Shown: positions 24,403 through 35,095 of the stretch, one piece after another
How positions within the stretch are numbered: position 1 is the stretch's first letter
How the letters are laid out: each line of letters begins with the position of its first letter
Source of the DNA: Bimuria novae-zelandiae CBS 107.79
Taxonomy: Eukaryota; Ascomycota; Dothideomycetes; Pleosporales; Didymosphaeriaceae
DNA length: 64,000 bases
Direction of reading: 5' to 3'
NCBI GenBank assembly: GCA_010015655.1
Contig: ML976662.1
Span: 1,052,818-1,116,817, forward strand
The notes under the pieces: generated by a model
Database searches by the model: none
Seen by the model: the letters and a program-made list of their open reading frames with translations, nothing else
Told to the model about the DNA's origin: nothing
Position numbers and translations under genes: made by a program

Positions 24403-26819
24403 ACTGTCGGAAAAGCCGCACCTCTACAATATGCCGGGTAGCAGTAGTTTCGAGTTTATTGCTAGGTGTTTGCAGTCTTTGCAGTCAAGCAGAGGCCGTT
24501 GCCAGTCTTATGTATGAAAGTCGGTCCCGATTGCTCTTGCCGCAAGCGTCTGGCCAAAGAGAGGCGGAGCAGTCTGCCAAGCAAAGCGGGAGTGACGTGC
24601 CCCGCCGAGCTCCTGTCTTCCACTGCATTCTGGGCCACTTGCACTGCCCCCGAATGTGAAATCTCCAACAGACACCGTCACGACCAGCGATACGGGGCTC
24701 GGATACGCGCGGCTGCCGTCAGTGCTGTCGACCTGGTGTCCAAGTGATTCCGCTGCGGCCACAGGGGGAGCGTGGCTGACTGACGCCGCAAGCAGTCATG
24801 ACCGCTTCGCCGAGCTCAGCCTCGGAATTCGTCAACGTGAACAACAAAACTTTCGGACCTTACTGTGCACGTCGTTGTAAGCTGCTAAGCTGCTGCTTAT
24901 GGTTTAATGCACCCAAGGAACGGGCAAGACGACGGTCCTGCGACATGTCTTAGCAATGCAAGGCGGATTTATCGCGTACCCCTCAAACCTGCATTCCGCT
25001 CACTCAGAAATCCATCTCGCGGATCAATATATCACATTGCCCATGTGCACACTGTTTATTCAAACGCAAATAGCGGCGGGCAACAGTAGACATGAGAGGT
25101 CAATCACTAGACCAGAGTACGACATAGTCGCGCGAGCCTGGGGTCCCCTACACGTGCTTTATATTACTCCGCTTGTCAACATCCTTTCAGCGTGTTACCT
25201 TTATCGCTCGGGCCTATTTCAAAGCTGTGCCTAGTCTGCCTTGATCAACATGACACAGTGCTCTGTCATAGCATTAACGTTTACCAAACAGCGTAGTACA
25301 ATGTTCGAGAGAGCGATTGAACATGTTCGGATTTGCATCGAGGTGCAGTCTCGACCATGGAATTTGTTACTTGGATGTCCAATTTCAAGAAGCTCACGCG
25401 TCTCTGACTTCTGAAGAGAAATTCCACCAAGTGCTCCAACGACCATTCCAGGCACAACTCAACAACGCAGATATATCCTCTCCTTCCAACAGCAGCAGGC
25501 GGTGAGTCCAGATGGTCTGTTTGCTTCTTGTCTGGCGTAGGCGGCATTGCGAGCACCGCCGCATTTAGAGATTTCGAAGGACTATCCGGTGTCCTACTGG
25601 GCTTGAGATGCTATCAGCAATGCACAACATGAATTGCATTGGAATCTTACGGGCAAGAAACCGTAGGTGACCTTCAAGCCAGATCGCGACAATCATCTGG
25701 GTGATGCCGATGACCAAGCCCAGGAAGCCGAATATCACGGTGACAATGAGTTGGGCTTCAGCTATCATCTTGACCGTCCCGAAACGAGGTGGATAACGAG
25801 ACGTAGTGTTTGCAGTGAGATCTTCTGACAGGGAATGTTCTCGAACTGTGTTCAGGCCGGTGGATCTGATAGTCGGGCTCGCTCACTAGAACTGTGTAGG
25901 ATAGTACCGAAGCGCCTTTGCACCTCTTCTTGTGAGAAACACTGGACGCAGTTATGGTCGATGTTGCATGCAGTATGGATTGGCCGGCTGTGCGTACAGC
26001 TCTGTCGGTGTAATGTTGAGTTCAGTGTGCGAAACAATGCAGTGAAGATACAGCGAGTCCACGGGAAGACATCATGCCTCCGCTTTTATGGGATGGATTG
26101 TAGTTACGTCTGTACTTTTGAAGGCCATAATGGTCAAGGCGCCTTTAGGTGTTAGCTAATTTTTTTCGCTGGCGTAGTAGTTTTGTTCAGTTCATTCTCA
26201 ACGACTCACCCTACAGGCTGACTGCGCACGTGCGAAATAAGCAAATCTCTGGAGAGATGGTAGTTTTGTTTCCTGTGTCAGGGGTGAGTATCCTTGCAAC
26301 GACACTGACTCCTTCCACCCTCTCAGTAGGGTTTCCCTTGGGAACAACACGAGAACTGGAGACACCCAATGACGTAGTCAAGCTTGAATGTATTCCATAT
26401 GGTAGTTACGCAACTAGTTTTTTCTTCGTTCGCGCGAAAGATTCTTGCTTGAGATATAGTGTTCATCTAAAGTCGAAGGGTGCTGGTTGACTAGTGCGGA
26501 AAGAGGCTAGTTCGTGGACGCCCCTGCCCTTCTTGCAGCGGTGGCGTTTCGCAAAAGTACAACGCCGCCAGCCTGCCAAACGCAAAACTACTATGGCGAG
26601 AGGATCTCTCTCTTGCCCTCCGCGCAGCATGCGGGCCATCTGCCATCTGCCATTGCTTCCACTCCCTAGTCAACGCACCCATCTCGTGCTCAGATTTTCC
26701 CTCGCGGCCAAGGGAAGTGTTTCGTGAACCGGAATACCATTACGGCCTATGCTATTCTCATCCAAGCTTGATCTCGGAGAAAAATGTCATTTTATTCATA
26801 CCATCTGTGTTAACCGAAC
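24403..26819. other. accessory intergenic region with weak minus-strand coding signal
   Basis: 2.4 kb between calcipressin and the Clr5-ankyrin gene. Most of it shows no defensible gene. The exception is a minus-strand frame around 25598-25860 with a clear membrane helix, listed separately. Other frames (24466-24747 plus, 26149-26490 plus) have no recognisable features. Confidence 0.4.
25598..25860 (-). CDS. hypothetical single-pass membrane protein fragment
   Basis: On the minus strand a frame runs through TTSRYPPRFGTVKMIAEAQ into a strongly hydrophobic segment, LIVTVIFGFLGLVIGITQMI, then GHLRFL. A GTAAGA donor at 25650 and a TAG acceptor near 25611 would join it to a short end (PSQAQ). The frame is open upstream of the ATG at 25768 to about 25860, so an earlier exon may supply the true start. 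A second open minus-strand frame (25281-25556) lies just downstream and might be another exon, but I could not make the phases agree. It resembles the small membrane proteins scattered through fungal accessory regions. Function unknown; it may be a relic. Confidence 0.3.
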
Positions 26820-29395
26820 ATGTCTCGCCTCAGCCATAGCGCGATGCAGGCTTTCGACCCTTCCAATGGTTATCCCAATGACGCTCATCTTCAAGCGGCG
26901 CTAGTCGACGACATCGAACTTGGCGAATCACTAGTCAATCTCCTAGGTGGCGATCCCGCTCAATACGACAATACTCTAGGTCATCTTGACTTTAGCCTCG
27001 ACCCCATTGTCAATTATCCAGCTTTCGCATATACTCCCCATGAAGCATTCAATGCCGAAAACGAAAACACATGGGCTGCTTTCGCCCCGGCGAAAAGTGC
27101 ATTGGAGGGTAGTCAATTTCAAAACTCTACGAACGGTACCAAACGCAATGCAACATGCACAGAAGAAGACGGAGAACAAAACAGCAGTGGAGGAAAACCG
27201 CGAAAACGGAGAAAGAAGGCGAGAGTCATATGCGAGCGCGAATGGGAGCCTCAAAAGCCGCACATCATACAACTTTACATCGCGGAAGGCCGGAAATTGG
27301 AAGAAGTCAAAGACCTTATGGGGAAAAACTTCAGCTTCGAAGCGACGAAGAAACAATTCCAAGATCAGCTGAAGAAATGGGAACTCAAGAAGAATGCACA
27401 AGGGCGTGAGAAAGAGGCCATCATTCGCAAATTTCTGGAGAGGCAAAATGAGTCCAGCAAGAGACCGCTTCGGTTCTTCATAAGAGGGCGTGGAAGTGCC
27501 TTCAGCGAAGATTGACAGGTGGCTGAAAGATTGGTTGAAGACCCGGGACAATGTTGAATCTTTGGACAGTCTGGATATAGGGCGAGACCGTAGGTTTTCG
27601 AGTGACCTTCTGCTTGCGTCGTTGTCATTAACGAGTGTTAGCTACTCCATTGGTGGTGGCCTGCCGGTCGGTTTCAGCACATGTATCTGAAAACCTGTCT
27701 TCAATCAGCACGTGGCCAAGCATCTACTCATGGACAAACTTGACGTCTGCATCCCAAGATAGGGAGACAAGGCTGAGGGAACGAATCACAAACCTCTTTA
27801 ACCTCTTTGACGATCTTTCCTTTGGCCCAACATATGAAGCTCGTCTAACATTGGTTCAAGAACTGACCTACTTGCTCTTGAATGGCATGGCGGATCATCC
27901 CTGGCTGGATCAATTTCTGAAATCCGATGCAGAAAGCCTATCAGAAACAACATTCCATCCAAAATTATATCGGTTGGCTATAGGAACTGATGTAAGGTGG
28001 TTTCTGAAGGGTGTAAGCACTCATGTAGAGTTGCTACACATCATGGTTCCAGATGGGAGCTCACAGGATGCGACGAGCAGCCACACTGACTTGACCATTA
28101 AGCTTCGAAATACAGTCTCACAGAGCCCGACCCAGAGAAAACGGCTGGAAGTCCGCTTTGATTTTGGCCATATTGATATTGATGGCCGAGCTTTGTGCGC
28201 GTGGGTCGATCTCTCCATGAGCAAAGACAGCCCTCCTGTTACTAGGAAGCATTGCTTCACCTTCTATACAAATAGACCTCACAAAGGAGCCTGGTTTCGA
28301 GCTGCTCGCACCAACGACGTGGAATTGTTGAAGGCCATAATCGCATCCGGAACAGCGACTCCCAATGACTGGTCTACCAAGAACCGTTCTTTACTACACG
28401 TACGTCAAATTGTCTAGCGACTGCTTACACTCAAACCTTCGCTGATAAACGGGTAGACAGCCGCCAAGGAAGGCAATCGCGATGCGACCTTGTTTCTCCT
28501 GGAGCAGGGTGCAACAGTTCACGATGGGTACAAGTACGTCTTCGGTTCAGAAATGGGGTCTTCTCACTGACTGATTCCAAGGCCTGTCAATGATATCTTA
28601 TGGTCCATTTGGAAAGGGTTTCTAGATCGCTGGTCAATGAAAGAGCCGCATTCTTTCCTCGCTACCCGCGACCTCGTTCGTTACAAGGACGTGTCCGACC
28701 TGGTCATCGAACATGGTGCATCCGTCGAATTCTGCGTGAACGAGACACGCACACTAGGGAACTTGGTACATCTACCTTGCAAGTACATATGCGACTACGG
28801 TTATGAGGTGCTCAACACTCTGGTTCAATACTTCGTCCATATCGGCTGTAATATCGAGTATCGCAATGCTTACGGCTTGACGCCATTACTCCAGGCTGCC
28901 TACACGGGGTCAGAAAAAATGGCGGATTACATCTCTGCTCTTCTTTCCAACGGTGCCGACTTTGGCGCGACTGATCCGGAGCAGCACGGGCCCCTTCATC
29001 TTGCGGTCCTGGCGGCGAATGCGAAGTTCGCCCAAGAACAGAAAAAGCTCAAGAACAACGACCTGGAAGAGTTCGAGCATCAAATTTTGACTCTGTGCGA
29101 AGCCGGATGTGAACTTTCCGCGACTGACAAATACAACAAGACCGCCGCCGATTACATACATGATAACAGTTTACGATCCTTTTGGAACACGTTGATCGTC
29201 AAGGAAGTAAGGAATGCAGAGATGCCAACCTTACGAACCATACCTACACGGATGACGCCTTGTCCTTTCACCATCCCCGAAGATCTCGATGGGACATATG
29301 GCGTGGAAATTCGAGTGTCTGATACGCTCTCTGAGGGGAGAGTAATCAGTTCATTTCAGAGCGTACAGACTATTCCGCCTCCTCCATTACTTTAA
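26820..29395 (+). pseudogene. Clr5-domain ankyrin-repeat protein, probable frameshift
   Basis: I read exons 26820-27634, 27678-28399, 28457-28533 and 28582-29395. Residues about 130-200 hold a Clr5 domain (WEPQKPHIIQLYIAEGRKLEEV, then FSFEATKKQFQDQLKKWELKKN), preceded by a basic patch (KPRKRRKKAR). The middle is helical, and the C-terminal third has ankyrin-type repeats (GLTPLLQAAYTGSEKMADYI, HGPLHLAVLAANAKF). This architecture is common in Pezizomycotina. The frame breaks near the GGG at 27486-27488: frame 1 stops at the TGA of 27513-27515, while the frame one base off continues with VEVPSAKIDRWLKDW, as in relatives. One extra G explains it. Alternatively a 100-nt intron (27406-27505, GTGAGA donor, CAG acceptor) would restore the frame but remove conserved-looking sequence. 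Function unknown. Confidence 0.65.
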
Positions 29396-29979
29396 CCCTG
29401 GGCATTTCCGAGCAATATCTGATATTAAACAAGCATAATATGCTTGCTGTATATGCTTGACTCATTTCTGCTGCATTTTAGCTGGTAGTTGTCCGCTTTG
29501 CAATACACATATCTTGAGAGTTTCCATGGAAGCATGTCGAGCATAACGTCGGATGCCAGTGTTATTGCACACTGCCATGGGCACTGTCTCGAAGGCCCTC
29601 GCATGGCACTTGCAAATCGTGTCCTCTGTTATCTCTCACCGCAAGTGATGTTGACGTGTACTACCCTCACACAGCCCACCCCATTCACGAATCTCGCACG
29701 TGGACATGTGGAGTCGGGTCCATGGGTTCGGGCCCGGGCTCACCGAGGTGTGGCGCTCGCTGTGGCACAGCGGGAGAGCTAAGCTCCAATCCGGAAAACG
29801 CGCTAGTGTTCGCCGCCTTCGCGTTCTTTGAGATTCATTCCAGGCTGGAGCTCTCCACCTCAGCGCATCCACTCACCGTGCACACTCCGCCTCACCTGTC
29901 ACCCCGGCCGTCGCCTTGATACCCTACCTGCTGCGCCAACAGCAACCCCCCACCCAGCAATCGAGCCGCCTCCGCAACC
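29396..29979. promoter_or_regulatory. intergenic region upstream of RPB3
   Basis: About 580 bp between the Clr5-ankyrin gene and RPB3, both on the plus strand. It holds the RPB3 promoter. The last 60 bases before the start are C-rich and pyrimidine-biased, as is usual for fungal housekeeping promoters. I see no other gene. Confidence 0.4.
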
Positions 29980-31109
29980 ATGAACATGGACATCGACGAC
30001 TTTGGCCCAAAGGAGCCGCGAGTCCGCATGCTGGAAGTGCGTTCACTCTCTTTGTTTCTCTTTCAAGAGTAAACGCAGGGCTGACTCTGCCCAGGCAAAC
30101 GAGAAGCGCGCCTACTTCATCATCCACGACTGGAACCTCGAAACCGCAAACTCGCTGCGGCGCACCATGCTCGCCGAAGTGCCCACGCTGGCCATCGACA
30201 CCGTCGAGATCCTCGACAATACGTCCGTGCTCGCCGACGAGTTCATAGCGCACCGCCTGGGCCTGCTCCCGCTCAACTCGGCCGACGTTGACAAGCTCGC
30301 CGACTTCCGCGACTGCGACAATTGCGCGGACATCGGCTCCACGAATGGCTGCGACCAGTGTACCGTGGTGCTGCGCCTGAAGGCGAAGTGCACGGGCAAC
30401 GATGTCATGAAGGTGTATGCGCGCGACCTGACGATTGAGAATGTGCCGCCCACCAATGACTTGGGGCGGCCGGTTATCACGGATGAGGAGGGCACGGGGA
30501 GCTGTATTGTGAAGCTGAGGAAGGGCCAGGCGATTGATATGGTGTGTCGCGCGAAGAAGGGGATCGCGAAGGAGCATGCGAAGTGGGCGCCGAGCGCGGC
30601 TATAGGGTTTGAATACGACCCTGCGAATAAGCTGCACCATCTGGATCTGTGGTATGAGGGCGACGATCCGAAAAAGGAGTGGTATGTTACTCGTATGGAT
30701 AGACTTTTGGAGGCGTCATGCTGACGTATACAGGCCTGCGGACGAAGAGCGCATCGCGCACGACGGCGGCCCCGAAAACCCAGATGAACCCTTTGACTAC
30801 AACGCCGTGCCGGAGCGGTTCTTCTTCGACGTAGAAACGGTCGGTGGCTTGCAACCGGATATGATTGTCAACAACGGTATTAAAGTGCTACAAGAGAAGC
30901 TCGCGATGGTGATTCGAGAGCTTACCGGCGAGGAAGCTGCCAATGGCGGGCCCGACGGAGCGCTGAGCCCAACCATGGACGGAGGCTACGGCAATGATGG
31001 CGGTTACGTGACTCCTGGATACGGCGGCGGCGGCGGAGGTTATGGCGCTGGAGCTGGTGGGACAACACCTTACGGTGCTACGCCGTATGGCGGAGCGCCT
31101 GGGTGGTGA
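29980..31109 (+). CDS. RPB3: RNA polymerase II subunit Rpb3
   Basis: Core subunit that heterodimerises with Rpb11 to start Pol II assembly in the nucleus. Exons 29980-30036, 30095-30681 and 30734-31109 give 339 aa. Visible features are the alpha-like dimerisation segment (NSLRRTMLAEVPTLAID, FIAHRLGLLPL near residues 35-75), the zinc-binding Cys cluster CDNCADIGSTNGCDQC near residue 95, and ITDEEGTGSCIVKLRKGQ. The C-terminus carries a Gly/Tyr-rich low-complexity tail (TPGYGGGGGGYGAG), as in other filamentous-fungal Rpb3. Introns are 58 and 52 nt, GT-AG. The chosen ATG is the first of two in frame (the second is 6 nt later). Confidence 0.95.
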
Positions 31110-31777
31110 GCGCAGATCGAACCCTCTCCCACTATAAAACTGGAACCGCCCAGCTCTCCTGCATGAAGCATGGAGGTCGAGAATTCCATTTCGCTTCGAA
31201 GGACCGGCCCCGGCCTGTTTGGAATTCAGACCCGAGACATGGCATCTGACTCTACCAAGCGAGGTGGCTACGCTCAGCGTCGGACCAAAACAAAACTTTG
31301 TACAGCATAGCATGGCACGGCGTCAATGGGGATTCACGGCCCAAACGTCTCGACAACGGCTCATGGAGGCCGAACAACAATCAGCGAAGCTCAGCTTCGA
31401 GAGTAACATCGCAGCATTAGCAGCTATGATAGTCGATATACCATCTATTTGCTCTTTATCATACCTCCCTATCATCATAAATATTACAATGGTGAATACA
31501 TAGCGGCGAAGAAGACCAACGCCATGCGCGCCTGCCTTACTTTTTCTTTCTAAGATCACAGTTGCGGAGAGGGAGAGGGGGGAATATTTACACATGTCGA
31601 GAAAAGTGCCCTTGGTGCGGGATGGGAGGGAAAACGCCAGAATGCCCCAATGGTTTTGCCCATGCCCACCGCGTGAGCTCGTGCCGGATACAAATCGTAC
31701 TCTTACAGATTACCCACAAACATCTTTTTCAAATAACCGCATGACGTGCCCGGGAGTGCAATGAAGTAGCGAAACGT
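31110..31777. other. convergent 3' intergenic region
   Basis: About 670 bp between RPB3 (plus) and MGE1 (minus), expected to contain the two 3' UTRs. Frames on both strands (for example 31219-31503) have no recognisable content. Confidence 0.5.
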
Positions 31778-32524
31778 CTACGCATTCTTCACCACACCCA
31801 CCTTCGCCGCCCTCAACACCCTCCCATTCAGCAAAAACCCTTTCTGCTGCGTATGAAAGCAGACGCCATCCTCCTTATCCGGCATCGGCGTCTGGAACAC
31901 CGCCTCGTGCACATTCGGATCGAATTTCTCATTCTTCTCACTCGGATCGAAGCGCTCGAGGCCGTGCTTCTTGAGGGTCGACATGAAGATTTGATCCGTC
32001 ATTTTGAGGCCGTCGTGCAGGGCGACGAGGTCGGCGTTTTCGGGCGTGAGTTTAGAGGGGTCGACGGTCGCGAGGGCGCGGTCGAAGGTGTCGACTGTTT
32101 CGACGAGGTCGCGTGCGAAGGTTTTGAGCGCGAGGTCCCGGGAAGAGGCGATTTCGCGCTTTGTGCGCTCTTGCAGGTTGCGGTAGTCGGCGACGGAGCG
32201 GAGGTATTTGTCCTAAAAACCCAGTGTTAGTATGTAGAGAGGATGGGATGGATGGATGGATGGATGGCGCATGGAGTAACGCACCTTGAGATCGACAATC
32301 TCCTTGTCCTTCTTTTCGAGTGCTTCTTTCAATTGTGCGGCGTCGTCTTTGGGGGTTTCTTTGCCCGGCGCGGATTCGCCCTCCTTCTTTGCTTCTGCGG
32401 GCGCGGCGTCAGAGTACCACCGTATCGCGGGTGCTGCGCGTGTGATGGGGGCGAAGGCGGGTTGAATGCGCTGCACGGGGCGGACGGCCTGTCTTGAGGC
32501 GCGGAAGAGTGTTCTTTGCAGCAT
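31778..32524 (-). CDS. MGE1: mitochondrial GrpE homologue (nucleotide exchange factor for Hsp70)
   Basis: Releases ADP from matrix Hsp70 (Ssc1) during protein import and folding. Exons complement(31778-32212, 32285-32524) give 224 aa, close to yeast Mge1. The first 40 residues (MLQRTLFRASRQAVRPVQRI) form a presequence. A long helix follows (LKEALEKKDKEIVDLK, then DKYLRSVADYRNLQERTKRE), and the beta-domain carries the GrpE signature VHEAVFQTPMPDKEDG and GFLLNGRVLRAAKVGV. The 72-nt intron contains a GATG tandem repeat (32242-32268). It is divergent from the PrpF-family gene. Confidence 0.95.
32242..32268. repeat. GATG tetranucleotide repeat inside the MGE1 intron
   Basis: About six GATG units on the plus strand (CATC on the transcript), interrupted once, inside the 72-nt intron. 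Length variation here would change intron length but not coding. Confidence 0.75.
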
Positions 32525-32746
32525 CGTGCCGAAAATGTGAGGAAGGAGTAAAAGTGACAGGAAGGCGCGATGGACAGGTGAAATGATGGCGGAGTGATGT
32601 CGATGCAAGTTGGCAGGCGCAAGAAAAGTTCACAGTTGCTGGTGCTCCGTGCGGGCCGAAGTGACAGGGCTCGGAAAGATTTCCTAGAGCTTTCCAGCGC
32701 GGCTGCAACAACACCGGCACGGGACCTGCATGGCTGTCGTCGCGTT
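32525..32746. promoter_or_regulatory. divergent promoter, MGE1 / PrpF-family gene
   Basis: Only about 220 bp separate the MGE1 start from the favoured start of the PrpF-family gene, so the two mitochondrial-looking genes probably share regulatory sequence. If the earlier ATG at 32597 is used, the shared region shrinks to about 70 bp. Confidence 0.4.
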
Positions 32747-34882
32747 ATGAGGCCGACGCTGCCCTGCCAATTGCGCCTCCGAAAGACTGTCTGGCGCATT
32801 CCGCCCTCGAAGCCATCGCCTAGGCCGACAGCGCCGCAGGAACAGACGCCGCTGCGTGCGGCCTTTTACCGCGGCGGAACATCGCGCGCCGTTATTCTGC
32901 AGCCGCAAGACCTCCCTGCCAACCACGCGAAATGGCGGGCTATATTTCGACAAGTGCTGGGGAGCGTGGGGCTAGGAGAACCGTATGGCAGGCAATTGCA
33001 CCGTCTGGCCAAGGGTACAGCGAGCTTGGGCAAGATCTGTCTGGTTGAGCCATTCCATAAGACAGACGAGAAAGACACCGCCGTCCCTCATGTAGACTAC
33101 ACCTTTGTCAGTCTCGATCCTAAAGCTGGACATGTGGATGTAGCGAGCAATAGCGGAAATATGCTCAGTGCCATCGGCCCCTATGCGTACAACGCACGCC
33201 TCCTCCCGCCCGACATCTATGCCATCAAGGACGGAGATATAACCGTTGTCATCCGAAACACGAACACGATGAAGCTCATTGAGTCTACTTTCGCTGTCTC
33301 AGGCGGACAGGCTGCTGTGACTGGGAAGCACAGTGTCGACGGCGTGAACGGCAAAGGATCCAGCATAACGCTGGCTTTCCAAGATCCGCTCCGCACTGCC
33401 ACGCGCAGTCATTTCCCTACTGGAAAACTCATCGATATCATTGAGGGATACAAAGTCACCTGTATGGATGGCACTGTACCCGTGGTCTTCATCCGCGCAG
33501 ATGCCATCGGCATTCCTGGCACCATATTGCCCCACGAGTTGAACGAGCAGAGAGATAAATTAATCATGTTGGAAAAGATTCGCAAAACTGCTGCGGTGGC
33601 CATGGGTATTACAGACGATGAAGCTACAGTCCCGCGTACCATCCCAAAGATCGCCGTAGTCTCGCAGAGCGCTCAACACACTACCGTATCGGGAGCGACT
33701 CTGAAAGATTCGCAGGTGGACATCGTAGTTCGCTTCATCTCCGACTCCGAACCGCACCACGCTATACCGCTGACAGGAGCTCTGACGACAGCACTGGCTG
33801 CTCGCATGTCTGGCACCGTCGTCGACCAAGTCCTCGCCCCCGAGGAAGTCGTGGAAGGCGTCTTAACCATCGCCCATCCGAGCGGAAGACTTCACGTCAA
33901 ACTCGACTACGATAGGTCAAAGAAGCCGCCGAGATGGGTGGGCAGCGTCTCCACGACCGCACAGCGGCTCTTCGCAGGCAAAGCGTACTGGACCTCCTCC
34001 GCCTCAGAGGCAGACACAGACGTGCCCTCCCCCGCGGATAGCGCACGCCACTCCCTCGGTCTCGCCTTCGTCAACGAGCTCCGCTTTCGAGAGTCCCCCG
34101 AGGCCCTCGTGGAACGCCTCTACCGAGACCAAAATGCAAGCAGCAGCTTCGCCACGCGCCTGATCCAGAAACACGCCGGCAGCAAACCCCTTCAACCAGA
34201 CCTTCATCTCCCCACACCCCCCACCGCCCGCGACGAAACCCACCTCCTTCGCGCCATCAGCACCCTCCGCACCTCCCTCACACACTTCACATCGCTCTAC
34301 CCACCCCCAAAATCCCCCCGCGCGAAACCCGAATCCCCCACCCCGTCAAATATATCGCACCACCTCGCCGCCATTGCGCAACACATCGGCATCCTCACCG
34401 CGTCGCTCGCGGACATGCCGCGCGCCTCCTCCGCAGTGCGGCCCAGCAAGACGAAGCCCGACGCGAGGAAGGGCGCGCAGTGGCGCCAGTGGGCCAAGAC
34501 GTTTGCTCGCTGGGATAAGATACGGTTGTTGAGGGAGGCGGAGCGGAAGATGAGTAGGAGGGAGAGGAAGAAGAGTTTGTGGGAGAGGTGGAGGGATAGA
34601 AGGGTGAGGGCGTTGGATGGGAGGGGGAGGTTGGTTGTTAGGGGGGCGTGGAGGGGGATGCTGTTGGGGGTTGAAGCGGCACAAGGGGGAAAAGAGGGGA
34701 GTGATGTAGATGCTTTTGGCCAGGGTGCCCTTCGGACACGGCAGGAAGGAGATGAAGACAAGACCGGACGGACGGAGGGAGATGCTGAGACGAGCCCACG
34801 TGAAAGCGCGGAGAGGGACGTGTTGGGCTGGCCGTCTTTCAAAAATCTCTCGAGCCGTACGAAGGACGAAGAGAAGCGGTAA
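32747..34882 (+). CDS. PrpF/AcnD-accessory family protein with long basic C-terminal extension
   Basis: Residues about 35-430 match the PrpF family, a diaminopimelate-epimerase-like fold that isomerises double bonds in tricarboxylates in the 2-methylcitrate pathway of bacteria. Visible: AAFYRGGTSRAV, HVDVASNSGNMLSAIGPYA, GKGSSITLAFQDP, FIRADAIGIPGT and VLTIAHPSGRLHVKLDYD. The first 25 residues could be a mitochondrial presequence. I favour the ATG at 32747 (711 aa); an in-frame ATG at 32597 would leave almost no promoter. The last 260 residues are unlike PrpF: Pro/Ser-rich, then very basic (ERKMSRRERKKSLWERWRDR). No intron is needed. The role of the extension is unknown. In this fungus a link to propionyl-CoA breakdown is only inferred. 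Confidence 0.8.
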   Translation: MRPTLPCQLRLRKTVWRIPPSKPSPRPTAPQEQTPLRAAFYRGGTSRAVILQPQDLPANHAKWRAIFRQVLGSVGLGEPYGRQLHRLAKGTASLGKICLVEPFHKTDEKDTAVPHVDYTFVSLDPKAGHVDVASNSGNMLSAIGPYAYNARLLPPDIYAIKDGDITVVIRNTNTMKLIESTFAVSGGQAAVTGKHSVDGVNGKGSSITLAFQDPLRTATRSHFPTGKLIDIIEGYKVTCMDGTVPVVFIRADAIGIPGTILPHELNEQRDKLIMLEKIRKTAAVAMGITDDEATVPRTIPKIAVVSQSAQHTTVSGATLKDSQVDIVVRFISDSEPHHAIPLTGALTTALAARMSGTVVDQVLAPEEVVEGVLTIAHPSGRLHVKLDYDRSKKPPRWVGSVSTTAQRLFAGKAYWTSSASEADTDVPSPADSARHSLGLAFVNELRFRESPEALVERLYRDQNASSSFATRLIQKHAGSKPLQPDLHLPTPPTARDETHLLRAISTLRTSLTHFTSLYPPPKSPRAKPESPTPSNISHHLAAIAQHIGILTASLADMPRASSAVRPSKTKPDARKGAQWRQWAKTFARWDKIRLLREAERKMSRRERKKSLWERWRDRRVRALDGRGRLVVRGAWRGMLLGVEAAQGGKEGSDVDAFGQGALRTRQEGDEDKTGRTEGDAETSPRESAERDVLGWPSFKNLSSRTKDEEKR

Positions 34883-35026
34883 ACATGTATCATAGCAAGA
34901 TGTATCATTTGCTATGTAAATGTATGTATAAGCGACTTAGTTCATTGTGCAGATAGGGCATAACAACAAAAGTCGCATTCGAGTCGTCATTTTCATAAAC
35001 CTATGCATTCATAATCAATCGTAACG

Positions 35027-35040
35027 TAACCCTAACCCTT
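35027..35040. repeat. two-unit telomere-like motif
   Basis: TAACCCTAACCC, the complement of two TTAGGG units, lies downstream of the PrpF-family gene. Two units are too few to call an old telomere; chance is the simplest explanation. Confidence 0.4.
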
Positions 35041-35095
35041 CAAACCAAAACGCCTTGAATGCCGCTAAACACAACACGCATCACAAACCCCTCCC

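Noticed and set aside
35027..35040. Interstitial telomere repeat
   Set aside because: Only two TTAGGG units; expected occasionally by chance and with no subtelomeric neighbours.
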